A stretch of DNA of 64,000 bases from Gammaproteobacteria bacterium. Lineage in GTDB: Bacteria; Pseudomonadota; Gammaproteobacteria; HK1. Under the pieces are notes generated by a model. That model did no database searches. It worked only from the letters and a program-made list of their open reading frames with translations, and was not told where the DNA came from. This document shows positions 35,454 to 43,773 of this stretch, one piece after another. Made by a program: the position numbers and the translations under genes. Numbering within the stretch: the stretch's first letter is position 1; each line of letters begins with the position of its first letter. The stretch covers positions 62,001 through 126,000 of the forward strand of contig JAJEAD010000011.1 of NCBI GenBank assembly GCA_022824305.1, written 5' to 3'.

Positions 35454-36908
35454 TCAGCGGCCTGGTGGCTCCCCTCCCACGTAGCGTCGGTTGACGCTCC
35501 AGAGCTCGTCCGGCTCTTCGGCAAGGTGCCCGAGTCCGCTGCGCTCGAGCGCGAGGGCGAGCTCCGTCGAGGCATCGTCGAGGATGGCGTCCTCGTCGAC
35601 GCCGAGGGCCTCGCGTCCGCGCATCAGCACCCGTCCGTCCACGATGACGGTGTCCACGTCCGCCGCGTTGGCGAAGTGCGCCAGGCGCGTCACCGGCATG
35701 TTCGGCGGGTAGAGATGCGGCTTTCGCATGTCCACCAGCACGATGTCGGCCTTCTTGCCCGGCTCGAGCGAGCCGAGCTGATCGTCGAGTCCGAGGGCGC
35801 GGGCGGCGCCGACCGTCGTCATCTCCAGCACCTTGCCCGGCGGCATCCAGGCCGCATCGCGGAAATGGCGCCGGTGGTAGTGCATGCACTGCGCCATGTG
35901 CCGGAACATGTCGTAGCCGCGGTCGGGCGCCGTCGCGTCCGAGCCGATGACCACCGAGACGCCCTCGTCCATCAGCTCCGGCGCCGGACAGCGCCCGTAG
36001 ATCGACCGGATCGCGCTCGGGTTGTGCACCACGTGGGCGCCCGTCGCCTTCAGGGCCGCGACGTCCTCGGGCGCCAGATCCACGCTGTGGGAAAGCAGGG
36101 CAAAGGGCCCGAGCAGGCCGAGCTCACGGGCGAGCGCGATCGATCCGGCGGCGTGACCGTCCTGGGTGAAGAGGACCCCGTGCTCGGCGCGCAGCGCGGC
36201 AACCGCGCCCGCCATCTCGCGCACCTCCCCCGCCCCTTCCTGCATGTCGCGAGGGTAGTAGACCGGCAGGAGAAGACAGATGCCGGTACGTCGGCCCAGC
36301 ACGTCGTTCCAGCGTCGAATCAGCTCCCGGCTCACCGCGAGCTGCTCGCCGAACCCGAGCTCGACTTCTTCTGCGGCGCCGTCGCCGATGCGCCGGTAGC
36401 GCTGCGGGAAGGGGCGGTGGTTCGGGCCCACCGCGAGGATGGTGCGAAGGCCGGACTCGAGCGTGGCTTCGCAGTGGGCGTCGCCGAAGTCGGGATGGTC
36501 GCTGCGGTAGATGTCGTCCCCTCCCCCCAGCAGCGTCAGCGCGGTGGTGACCCCGGCCTTCAGCCGCTCGAGCAGCGCGAGCCGCGCTTCGGCGCGCCAG
36601 AACTCCACCGTCGAGTGCCGCGCGTAGATCTCCGCGCAGGCGCGGCTCCAGGCCGCGCCGTCGCCCGCCCCGAGCGAGCGCACCAGCCCGTGCCCGGCAT
36701 GCGAGTGACAGTCGATGAGGCCGGGCAGCGCCGCCATGCCCTGCCCTTCGAGAATCTCGGCGGCCTCTCCGCGCCGCGGGGCGACTTCCGAATCCGGCCC
36801 CACGGCGACGATGCGCCGGTCCTCGACCGCGATGGCGGCGTCTTCGAGCACCCGGCGCCGGGAATCGAGCGTGACCGCGGTGACGTGACGAATCAGGATG
36901 TCGGTCAT
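35454..36908 (-). CDS. TRZ/ATZ-type amidohydrolase
   Basis: A 484-residue metal-dependent amidohydrolase of the chlorohydrolase/deaminase group. Zinc ligands: HSH in DCHSHAGHG (near 62), His in QDGHAAGS (near 255), and Asp in GSDATAPDRG (near 323), with the catalytic His in LSHSVDL (near 280). The C-terminal PGKKADIVLVDMRKPHL is the usual return to the beta-sandwich. It resembles adenosine-type, guanine and S-triazine deaminases. The start ATG (MTDILIRHV) lies 20 bp downstream of the LLM oxidoreductase gene, so they form an operon. The substrate is unknown. Confidence 0.83.
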   Translation of the reverse strand: MTDILIRHVTAVTLDSRRRVLEDAAIAVEDRRIVAVGPDSEVAPRRGEAAEILEGQGMAALPGLIDCHSHAGHGLVRSLGAGDGAAWSRACAEIYARHSTVEFWRAEARLALLERLKAGVTTALTLLGGGDDIYRSDHPDFGDAHCEATLESGLRTILAVGPNHRPFPQRYRRIGDGAAEEVELGFGEQLAVSRELIRRWNDVLGRRTGICLLLPVYYPRDMQEGAGEVREMAGAVAALRAEHGVLFTQDGHAAGSIALARELGLLGPFALLSHSVDLAPEDVAALKATGAHVVHNPSAIRSIYGRCPAPELMDEGVSVVIGSDATAPDRGYDMFRHMAQCMHYHRRHFRDAAWMPPGKVLEMTTVGAARALGLDDQLGSLEPGKKADIVLVDMRKPHLYPPNMPVTRLAHFANAADVDTVIVDGRVLMRGREALGVDEDAILDDASTELALALERSGLGHLAEEPDELWSVNRRYVGGEPPGR

Positions 36909-36927
36909 GGCGATCCTCCAGCGGGCG

Positions 36928-37746
36928 TCAGAGACCCGCTTCCTCTTTCGCGGCGAGCAGGGCGCCGAGGCGGCGCCGGAACGCATCGCCGTCGGCGTAG
37001 CGCTCGAAGACCACGAAGCGGCTGGCGCCTCCCTCGTGGAAGCCGTGCAGAACCTGCGCTGCCGCGCCGGAATCGTCGGCGGGGAGAGCGCCCATGACCA
37101 CCACCTCGCCCACCGGCCGCTCCTCGGCTGCGCACCACTCGGCGTACTCGGCCCGCGCCCCCGGAAGCCGCTCCGGGGTCATGCCGATGGGCAGCCAGCC
37201 GTCCCCGTAGGCCGCCGCCCGCTTCAGCGCGTGCGGGGCTGCTCCACCCACGTAGATGGGCGGGCGCGCGGGCCGGGGTCGGAACAGGAAGGGCTGGCCG
37301 GTGGCGCTGACTTCGTCGTGGTCGAAGCACTCGCGGATGAAGGCCAGCGTCGCATCGGAGATGCGGCCCCGGCGCCGCCGCTCCACGCCCAGGGCGCGGA
37401 ACTCCGCCTCCATCCAGCCGATGCCGACGCCGAGCAGCAGCCTCTCGCCCGAGAGCTCCTGGATGCTCGCGATCTGCTTCGCGACGGGAAGCGCCGGGCG
37501 GTAGGGAAGCACCAGGGTGCCGACGCCGAGCCGGATGCTCCGGGTGGCGCCGGCGAGCCAGGCGAGTGCGATGAGCGGGTCCACGTAACGCCCCTTCGAG
37601 CCCTCGGCTTCTTCCGGGGGAATGGCGATATGGTCCACGACCCACACCGACTCCAGGCCGGCGGCCTCGGCGGCCGCGGCGCATGCGCCCATGATGGCCG
37701 GCGTGGACTGGTCGCCCATGTTGCGTACGGTGACTCCGATGTGCAT
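36928..37746 (-). CDS. luciferase-like (LLM) flavin/F420-type oxidoreductase
   Basis: A 272-residue TIM-barrel protein of the luciferase-like monooxygenase family. Landmarks are GLESVWVVDHIAIP (near 30), IRLGVGTLVLPYRPALPVAK (near 71), ERLLLGVGIGWMEAEF (near 100) and the loop PIYVGGAAPHALKRAA (near 166). The cofactor could be FMN or F420; neither is fixed by sequence here. It lies between the class I aminotransferase and the amidohydrolase genes on the same strand. Confidence 0.8.
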   Translation of the reverse strand: MHIGVTVRNMGDQSTPAIMGACAAAAEAAGLESVWVVDHIAIPPEEAEGSKGRYVDPLIALAWLAGATRSIRLGVGTLVLPYRPALPVAKQIASIQELSGERLLLGVGIGWMEAEFRALGVERRRRGRISDATLAFIRECFDHDEVSATGQPFLFRPRPARPPIYVGGAAPHALKRAAAYGDGWLPIGMTPERLPGARAEYAEWCAAEERPVGEVVVMGALPADDSGAAAQVLHGFHEGGASRFVVFERYADGDAFRRRLGALLAAKEEAGL

Positions 37747-37823
37747 TCGTCATTGCTCCTGGCGGCAGGCCGCCGATGGTCGATCCCGCGCGGCCGCGGC
37801 GGCGTACAGGGGCGCGAATCCCC

Positions 37824-39032
37824 TCACGCGGTGCCCGTCCGCCCGCGCGGGGATGCGAGGCCGTGCACGTAGCGCTCGATGCGCTCGCAGGCCCGCGCGA
37901 GGTCCGAATCCGGCACCGTCAGGCTCACGCGCACGTGCCCGGCCGCGCTCTCGCCGAAGGTCGCGGTGGGCAGGACGGAGACGCCTTCCGCCTCGAGGAG
38001 TCCCCACGCGAACTCGCTGTCGTCGAGGCCGGTGCCGCGCACGTCGACCATCACGAACATGCCGCCCTGGGGCCACGCGCAGGCGAGTCCGGGGCAGGCG
38101 TTGATCCGCTCGCAGACGAGCGCCCGCCGCGCCCGGTAGGCCCGCCGCATCGACTCGAGCTCCTCGAACTCCCGGGTGAGCGCGAAGAGGCCCGCATCCT
38201 GGGTGAACTGCGCCACGCCGAAGACCATTCCCAGGATGAGGTTGGTGAGGTGCCGGGCGAGAGGACGGGGACCGGCCGCCCACCCGATGCGCCATCCCTG
38301 CATCGCATGCGACTTGGACAGGGAGTTGACGGTCACCGTGCGCTCGGCCATCCCGGGGAGGCTCGCGATCGAGACGTGCTCGACATCGTAGGTGAGGCTC
38401 GCGTAGACCTCGTCGCTGATGACCCAGAGGTCGTTGCGCTTCGCGACCGCGGCAATTGCGTTGAGCTCTTCCCGGGACGCGACCCGTCCCGTCGGGTTGT
38501 GGGGCGTGTTGAGGAGAATGGCCCGGGTGCGCGGGGTGACCGCCCGCCCGATGGCGTCCGGGTCGAAACGGAATCCCTCGGCCGCGGCCAGCGGAACGCC
38601 GACCCGCACCGCTCCGGGAGTCTCGACCACTCCGTCGTAGGTCACGTAGCGCGGCTCGCAGACGATGATCTCGTCACCGGGGTCGACGAGGCACAGCACG
38701 CAGGCGAAGAGCGCGTTCTGCGCCCCGGTGAACACCACCACCTGCTCCGCATCCACCCGCTGGGTGGTGAGCCTCTCGTGGTGGCGGGCGATTGCCTCGC
38801 GCAGCGGAAGCTCGCCCTCGGTGGCGGCGTACCCGGTGCGGCCGCCGCGCATGCTGCGCTCGGCCGCATCGACGATGGCGCTCGGCGTTTCGAAGTCCGG
38901 GTCGCCGACCCCGAGCAGGATCACGTCCTCGCCCGCGTCCAGACGCCGCCGCGCCTGGTAGTGGATCTCCCATACGTGCGATGAATCGACGTCGAGGCGT
39001 CGGGTCAGTGCGGCATAGCGCATCCCTTCCAT
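37824..39032 (-). CDS. class I/II aminotransferase
   Basis: A 402-residue fold-type I aminotransferase. The PLP lysine is Lys240 in NSLSKSHAMQGWRIGW, the cofactor Asp is in ISDEVYASLTYD (near 206), and Asn-Pro in NTPHNPTG (near 179) contacts the ring. It resembles aspartate-aminotransferase-like enzymes of subgroup I-gamma. The start is the first of two close ATGs (MEGMRYAAL). It heads a three-gene minus-strand run with the LLM oxidoreductase and the amidohydrolase, which suggests one catabolic route for an amino compound. Confidence 0.82.
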   Translation of the reverse strand: MEGMRYAALTRRLDVDSSHVWEIHYQARRRLDAGEDVILLGVGDPDFETPSAIVDAAERSMRGGRTGYAATEGELPLREAIARHHERLTTQRVDAEQVVVFTGAQNALFACVLCLVDPGDEIIVCEPRYVTYDGVVETPGAVRVGVPLAAAEGFRFDPDAIGRAVTPRTRAILLNTPHNPTGRVASREELNAIAAVAKRNDLWVISDEVYASLTYDVEHVSIASLPGMAERTVTVNSLSKSHAMQGWRIGWAAGPRPLARHLTNLILGMVFGVAQFTQDAGLFALTREFEELESMRRAYRARRALVCERINACPGLACAWPQGGMFVMVDVRGTGLDDSEFAWGLLEAEGVSVLPTATFGESAAGHVRVSLTVPDSDLARACERIERYVHGLASPRGRTGTA

Positions 39033-39166
39033 CTCAAGCGGCTCCTTTATCGTCCCGGCCGGAGCAAGTGTCTCCGTCCCCCAATGCCCCCGCACCTCGC
39101 GGCGGCAGGCCGGCGTCTCCCGGCGCCCTTGTACCCTTCCGTCGAGTCCTCGGCGGACACGGCGGC

Positions 39167-39778
39167 CTACAGGACCACGACTTCCGCCCCGCGGGGGGCG
39201 CGGCCCGCGCCGCTGATGGCGCCCACCCGGGACGGGCAGGCCGAGCACACGAGGATGAGGTCCATCAGGCATTCGAGCTCGACGTAGTCGCCGGCAGCGG
39301 CGCTCGCGGGGCGATCGTGGAGCCCGCCCGCCGCGTCCACGTCCGCGTGCTCGTAGAGGTTCCACGGACACGGCACCGCGGAGATGTGGATTCCCTGCTC
39401 CGCGAGGACGGTGCGCAGGTTGTCCTCGCAGTTGGGAGCCGGATCGGGCGCCCCGAAGTAACGGTTGCTCTCCGCGCTGCACGCGGCGTGCAGCGTGTCG
39501 TGAAATCCGGGAGAGGTGTCCCCGGCGATCCGCAGGACGGGCCGGAAGCGGTTCGTCACCAGCACATCGCCGACGCGAAAGAATATCCGGTACGTGGCGG
39601 AGCGACTGTGCGCCATTGACAGGTGCTCCGTCGGGTCGGAGGCACGGAAGGCCCAGGAGTCGACGACCTGCCCGCCTTCGCTGTTCACCACCCGCACGCG
39701 CTGCCCCTGCGCCATGCGAAGCGCTTTCGCGGTCCCCGCCGGCACCGCGATCCGTCCGCTCTCCGCCGCTGCCTCCAT
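39167..39778 (-). CDS. DUF1989 (urea-carboxylase-associated) protein
   Basis: A 203-residue DUF1989 protein. Family landmarks are QVVDSWAFRASDPTEHLSMAH (near 37), the Cys of NCEDNLRTVL (near 116) and the LYEHADVD segment (near 140). Two DUF1989 paralogs usually occur together beside urea carboxylase and are known as carboxyguanidine deiminase (CgdAB) in guanidine breakdown; here there is only one and no carboxylase. The start ATG (MEAAAESG) follows GGAGG; an ATG 14 codons upstream is possible. A role in guanidine or urea metabolism is inference. Confidence 0.76.
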   Translation of the reverse strand: MEAAAESGRIAVPAGTAKALRMAQGQRVRVVNSEGGQVVDSWAFRASDPTEHLSMAHSRSATYRIFFRVGDVLVTNRFRPVLRIAGDTSPGFHDTLHAACSAESNRYFGAPDPAPNCEDNLRTVLAEQGIHISAVPCPWNLYEHADVDAAGGLHDRPASAAAGDYVELECLMDLILVCSACPSRVGAISGAGRAPRGAEVVVL

Positions 39779-39824
39779 CGCGACCTCCGCTCCGCCCCGC
39801 CCCATCGCGCGGCGCGCCATGTTA

Positions 39825-39950
39825 GCCGCAAGTTTCCACCGATTTCCTGCTCAGGACGCCAATCTGCCCGCGTTGGCGGGCCGTACTCCCTCGAGCTGCT
39901 ACCACGGCATCTTGACGCCCTCGCTACGAAAATCGGTGGAATCTTGCGGC
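39825..39950 (+). repeat. dispersed intergenic palindrome, copy 3
   Basis: This 126-bp element lies in the 408-bp gap between the DUF1989 and DUF1330 genes. The outer arms are GCCGCAAGTTTCCACCGATTT and, in reverse complement, GCCGCAAGATTCCACCGATTT: one mismatch in 21 bases. The outer part differs from the arms of copies 2 and 4 yet pairs within this copy. The rest of the gap (39951-40186) shows no gene or clear signal. Confidence 0.75.
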
Positions 39951-40186
39951 CAGCCACCCGATTGCCCGATTCACGGTTGCGCACGGGCGTCCGTCCCGCT
40001 CCCGCCCCGACCTTGAGAACCGCGGAAGCGGTAGCGCCGGCGGCGACCGGCGCCGCCCGGACGAAGTGCAGACAGGACGTGACCCCGGCAATAGGATATG
40101 CGCGGACCGCTCGCCGGCCGGCCGGCACTTCGGAGAGGGCGGCGAGCGCATCTTCGAACCAGGGCAGAGACGGGAGGAGAGAGGAG

Positions 40187-40480
40187 ATGGCGGGATACTG
40201 GATCGTGCGAAGCTCGGCCATAGAGAACCAGGCCGCGTTCGACGAGTATGCGGGACGCTGGGCGCCGATCGCCGAGAAGTACGGTGCGCGCTTCATCGCC
40301 GGGCGGGAGGGCGCCCACGAGACACGCGAGGGAGAGGAATACGCGCGGGTGCTGCTCGTGGAGTTTCCCTCCTACGAGCAGGCAAGGGCCGCCTACGACG
40401 ACCCCGAATACCAGGCCGCCCTTCCCTACGCGCGCGACGCCTATGCGCGGCGCGACCTGATCATCGTCGAATCGGGCTGA
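40187..40480 (+). CDS. DUF1330 family protein
   Basis: A 97-residue protein of the DUF1330 family, a ferredoxin-like dimeric alpha-beta barrel fold. Landmarks are the N-terminal MAGYWIVRSSAIE, the central GARFIAGREGAHETREG and the C-terminal ALPYARDAYARRDLIIVES. No catalytic residues are established for the family. A strong site GGAGAGAGGAG precedes the ATG. It lies upstream of the IPNS-like oxygenase gene by 170 bp. Confidence 0.84.
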   Translation: MAGYWIVRSSAIENQAAFDEYAGRWAPIAEKYGARFIAGREGAHETREGEEYARVLLVEFPSYEQARAAYDDPEYQAALPYARDAYARRDLIIVESG

Positions 40481-40650
40481 AGCGCACGATGGGGAGCGAG
40501 CGGCGTCGCCCCCGGGCGGCGGCGCGCGCTTCGGGCGGCCGCGGCGGCGCTCCGTGGCGCGCAAGCCCCTCGACCCGTGCGCGAAGGAAGACGGGGCGGA
40601 CGCTTCGCGCTATGTTGAGAAGGGCGCAGTCCCGAGAGGAGCGATTGCCG

Positions 40651-41736
40651 ATGAGCGCTTCGACACACCCCGGCCCGACGAACGCGGCGCACTCGGGTCC
40701 GACTGCCGTCGCGAACCGGACCAGCCTCGCATCCCGTCGCCTCGCCTTCGACGAGATCCCCGTCGTCGACCTCGCGCCCCTGTTCGGGCCGAGGCGCGGA
40801 GATACCGAAGACTGCGCGGCCGGACTCCTCCGCGCATGCACCGAGGTCGGTTTCTTCTACATCCGCAACCACGGCATCGCGGAGCGGACGATCGAGGCCG
40901 CGCTCGAGCAGACGCGGCGCTTCTTCGCCCTTCCGATGGACGCCAAGCTCGCCTACGACCTCGAGCGTACCCGACGCCATCGCGGCTACGTTCCCTTCTC
41001 CGCGCTGAGCGCGGACCCCGGTGCGGAGCCGGACCGGCAGGAAGGCTACGAAGTCGGGCTCGAGCTTCCCGCCGACGACCCGCTCCACCTCACCGGGAAT
41101 CCGCTCCACGGACCCAACGTATGGCCGGACGAGCTGCCCGCCTTCTCCGTCGCCGTGTACCGCTACTTCGAGGAGCTGCTCGCGCTCGGCCACGTGCTGT
41201 TCCGGGCCTTCGCGATCTCGCTCGGACTCCGCGAGGACTTCTTCGAGCCGATGATCACCAGGCCGATTACCCAGCTCCGCCTGATCCACTATCCCGAGAC
41301 GGAACGCGAGGTGGACGATTCCGCGACGCTCGGCGTGGGCGCCCACACCGACTACGAGTGCTTCACCATCCTGTGGCAGGACGCGCCGGGGCTGCAGGTG
41401 CAGAACACTTCCGGCGAATGGATCGAGGCGGTGCCGATCCCGGGCACCTTCGTCGTGAATATTGGGGACATGATGCAGCGCTGGACCAACGACCTCTTCG
41501 TGTCCACTCCCCATCGGGTAGTCAACCCGGCGCGCACCGCGCGCTACTCCTTCCCGATGTTCTTCGGCACCAATCACGACACCGTGGTGCGGGTGCTCCC
41601 GGCATGCACCGGCCCGGGGAATCCCCCGCGCTATCCGCCCACCCACGCCGGATACTGGACCGAGACGATGCACACCCACGTCTACGCCTACCGGGAGGCC
41701 GAGCGCGGAACGATACCGAACCCGGAACTCGCCTGA
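40651..41736 (+). CDS. isopenicillin-N-synthase-like 2OG-Fe(II) oxygenase
   Basis: A 361-residue plant/IPNS-type oxygenase. An N-terminal DIOX_N domain (IPVVDLAPLFG near 36; GFFYIRNHGI near 66) precedes the catalytic domain with HxD in AHTDYECFTILWQD (near 232) and the distal His plus 2OG Arg in TPHRVVNPARTARYSF (near 288). Such enzymes hydroxylate, desaturate or open rings in small molecules. Relatives include bacterial ethylene-forming and uracil-type oxygenases, but the substrate is not readable. It is 42 bp upstream of a creatinase-type M24 gene and probably co-transcribed. Confidence 0.84.
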   Translation: MSASTHPGPTNAAHSGPTAVANRTSLASRRLAFDEIPVVDLAPLFGPRRGDTEDCAAGLLRACTEVGFFYIRNHGIAERTIEAALEQTRRFFALPMDAKLAYDLERTRRHRGYVPFSALSADPGAEPDRQEGYEVGLELPADDPLHLTGNPLHGPNVWPDELPAFSVAVYRYFEELLALGHVLFRAFAISLGLREDFFEPMITRPITQLRLIHYPETEREVDDSATLGVGAHTDYECFTILWQDAPGLQVQNTSGEWIEAVPIPGTFVVNIGDMMQRWTNDLFVSTPHRVVNPARTARYSFPMFFGTNHDTVVRVLPACTGPGNPPRYPPTHAGYWTETMHTHVYAYREAERGTIPNPELA

Positions 41737-41778
41737 TCCGGTCGCTCCCCCTCGCCCCGCCACAGGACCGCAACCACC

Positions 41779-42930
41779 ATGACCACCCCGAGAGAAGTGT
41801 TCTTCGAACCCGACGAGTACGCGCGCCGCGTCGCCGCGGTGCAGTCCGCCATGGCCGAGGAAGGACTGGATCTCCTGGTGACCCCGAGCCCGGGGAACAT
41901 CTGCTACCTCAACGGCTACGTTTCCATGAACGTGCTCGACATCATGTTCCTCTGCGTGCCGGCCGAAGGCGACGCGGTGTTCTACCTGTGGCAGTTCGAG
42001 CGGGGCCGGGCCCAGTCGACGGTGACCGGGAGCGAGACGGTGTGCTGGGACACCGGGGTCGAGCCGATTGCTTTCGTGGCCGACGATCTCTCCCGCCGCG
42101 GTCTGAGGAAGGGCCGGATCGGCATGGACATCGGGAGCATCCACACCTCGTTCGAGGTGGTGCGAAGCATGCTCGATGCGCTCTACGCCGAGCCCTGCCG
42201 GGGCATCGTGGAGACCGTGCGCCTCGTCAAGTCGCCGCCGGAGCTCGACCACGTGCGTGAGGCCGCGCGCATCACCGACGCCGGGGCGCGCGCCGCGCTG
42301 GAAGCGGTGGAGGAAGGTGCGAGCGACTGGGAGATCGCCGCCGCCGCCCAGTCGGCGCTCGCGGGCGCGGGCTCGGAGTTCTACTCTCTGGAACCCATCA
42401 TCTGCGTGGGGTGGCGCGCGAGCGCGCCCCACAGCCCGAGGGGCGGCACCCGCGTGGCCGGAGGCGATTCGGTGTTCGTCGAGCTCTCCGGCGTAAAGGG
42501 GCGCTACCACGCACCCCTCATGAGAACCACCTGCGCGGGCAACCCGTCGCCCGGGGTTCGCGAGCTCGCGGACTACTCCAACGCGGTCTGCGAGGCGCTG
42601 CTCGAGACGATTCGGCCCGGCATCCCCGCTTCCGACGTCGCCGCCGCCGGAGGCAAGGTGCTGGCGCCGATCCGCGAGCGCATCGCGTTTCACGACCTGT
42701 ACGCCTACCCGGTCGGAATCGCCTTCCCTCCGAACTGGATCGAGAACCCCGCCTTCTACCTCTCCGCCGCCAACCCGAACCCGCTGAAGGCCGGCATGGT
42801 GTTCCACCTGCCGCTCACCCTGCGCCGCCTCGGCGAGTACGGGGCCGGATTCAGCGAGACGGTGATCATCACCGAGGACGGCAACGAGAGCCTGAGCACG
42901 ATTCCCCGCTCGCTCGACGCGGGCGCGTAG
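41779..42930 (+). CDS. creatinase-type M24 hydrolase (copy A)
   Basis: A 383-residue pita-bread-fold protein. The N-terminal creatinase domain runs to about residue 145 and the catalytic domain follows. Two Asp that bind metal in true M24 aminopeptidases are replaced: FVELSG has Glu, and YHAPLMRT has Pro where the second Asp should be. His218 in SAPHSP matches the catalytic His of creatinase. It is therefore probably a metal-independent C-N hydrolase like creatinase or ectoine hydrolase. It follows an IPNS-like oxygenase gene by 42 bp. The substrate is unknown. Confidence 0.8.
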   Translation: MTTPREVFFEPDEYARRVAAVQSAMAEEGLDLLVTPSPGNICYLNGYVSMNVLDIMFLCVPAEGDAVFYLWQFERGRAQSTVTGSETVCWDTGVEPIAFVADDLSRRGLRKGRIGMDIGSIHTSFEVVRSMLDALYAEPCRGIVETVRLVKSPPELDHVREAARITDAGARAALEAVEEGASDWEIAAAAQSALAGAGSEFYSLEPIICVGWRASAPHSPRGGTRVAGGDSVFVELSGVKGRYHAPLMRTTCAGNPSPGVRELADYSNAVCEALLETIRPGIPASDVAAAGGKVLAPIRERIAFHDLYAYPVGIAFPPNWIENPAFYLSAANPNPLKAGMVFHLPLTLRRLGEYGAGFSETVIITEDGNESLSTIPRSLDAGA

Positions 42931-43056
42931 CCGCCCTGTCTCCCCGATCTCCTGCTGCGGACGCCGATCTGCTCGCGGCGTCTCTCCTACGCGTGCGGCC
43001 CACTACCACCGCATCTCGGCGCCCGAAGCTTCCGAAACTCGGTGAGATAGGGCGGC
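42930..43056 (+). repeat. dispersed intergenic palindrome, copy 4
   Basis: This 127-bp element begins at the last base of the M24 copy A stop codon. Left arm GCCGCCCTGTCTCCCCGAT pairs with the right end, which in reverse complement reads GCCGCCCTATCTCACCGAG. Inner conserved blocks GCGGACGCCGATCTGCTCG and CTACCACCGCATC are shared with the other copies. It ends 57 bp before the stop of the convergent NUDIX gene. Confidence 0.74.
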
Positions 43057-43112
43057 CGCTGCGGGAATCCGGCAGGAAGGGTCGATCGGGGAGCGGAGAG
43101 CGCGGAAGGGGT

Positions 43113-43706
43113 TCACGAGTCCGGTCCGACCCGGGTCCGGACGACCGATTCGAAGGACTGGAACACCCACAGGGTGAGGCCCCATATCACCTGGTCCAGG
43201 TAGCGGATGCCGGGCATGCGTCTGGTGTCCCAGGGCACGATGGTCCGGTTGGCGTCGCGCCGAAGATGCGCGAGCGAGATCCAGTACGCCGCCTCGGTCT
43301 CCCAGCCGTCGGGTCGAAGCTCGGGCGGGGTCCGGCCCGCGAAGAAGACGAAGGAAGACAGGACGGGACTCGGCCCGTTGCCCGCGTAGCGGATCCTGCG
43401 GTCGTCGAGCTGACCCAGGTACGCGACCTTCCCGAGATCGAGCCCGACCTCCTCGCGCGCCTCGCGCACCGCGGCATCGCGCGGCCCCTCGTCCGCGGGA
43501 GACACCCATCCTCCCGGGAAGGCCATGTCGCCAGACCAGCGTTCGCCCGGGCGCCTGGCGCGCTTCACGAAGCACAGGTTCAGGGCGTGGTCGTGGCCAC
43601 CGAAGACCAGCGCCACCGCAGCCCGGCCGCGCGGGTGGGTGGAGTCCGGCAGCAGAGTCGGCCTGCGTTCCCGCAGCGCGCCCTCGATTGCCGCGAGCGC
43701 GCTCAT
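43113..43706 (-). CDS. NUDIX hydrolase (CoA-pyrophosphatase-like)
   Basis: A 197-residue NUDIX protein. The Nudix box runs from GGWVSPADEG through REAREEVGLDL (about residues 65-87), with the expected Gly, Arg-Glu and Glu-Glu residues. The following sequence (LSSFVFFAGRTP) and length resemble CoA diphosphatases of the NudL/YeaB branch. It hydrolyses a nucleoside diphosphate linked to another moiety, using Mg. It lies 67 bp downstream of M24 copy B on the same strand. Confidence 0.82.
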   Translation of the reverse strand: MSALAAIEGALRERRPTLLPDSTHPRGRAAVALVFGGHDHALNLCFVKRARRPGERWSGDMAFPGGWVSPADEGPRDAAVREAREEVGLDLGKVAYLGQLDDRRIRYAGNGPSPVLSSFVFFAGRTPPELRPDGWETEAAYWISLAHLRRDANRTIVPWDTRRMPGIRYLDQVIWGLTLWVFQSFESVVRTRVGPDS

Positions 43707-43773
43707 GGGCCGAGCCGGTCGATGTCGGTGGCGTGTGCCGGACTCGCGACCTCCTCGCGCAAGGGTGGGCGCA

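Noticed and set aside
25084-43056. Palindromic repeats as a CRISPR array or as IS terminal repeats
   Set aside because: Copies are kilobases apart, without spacers or cas genes. Their terminal sequences differ between copies, and no transposase gene or target duplication is visible.
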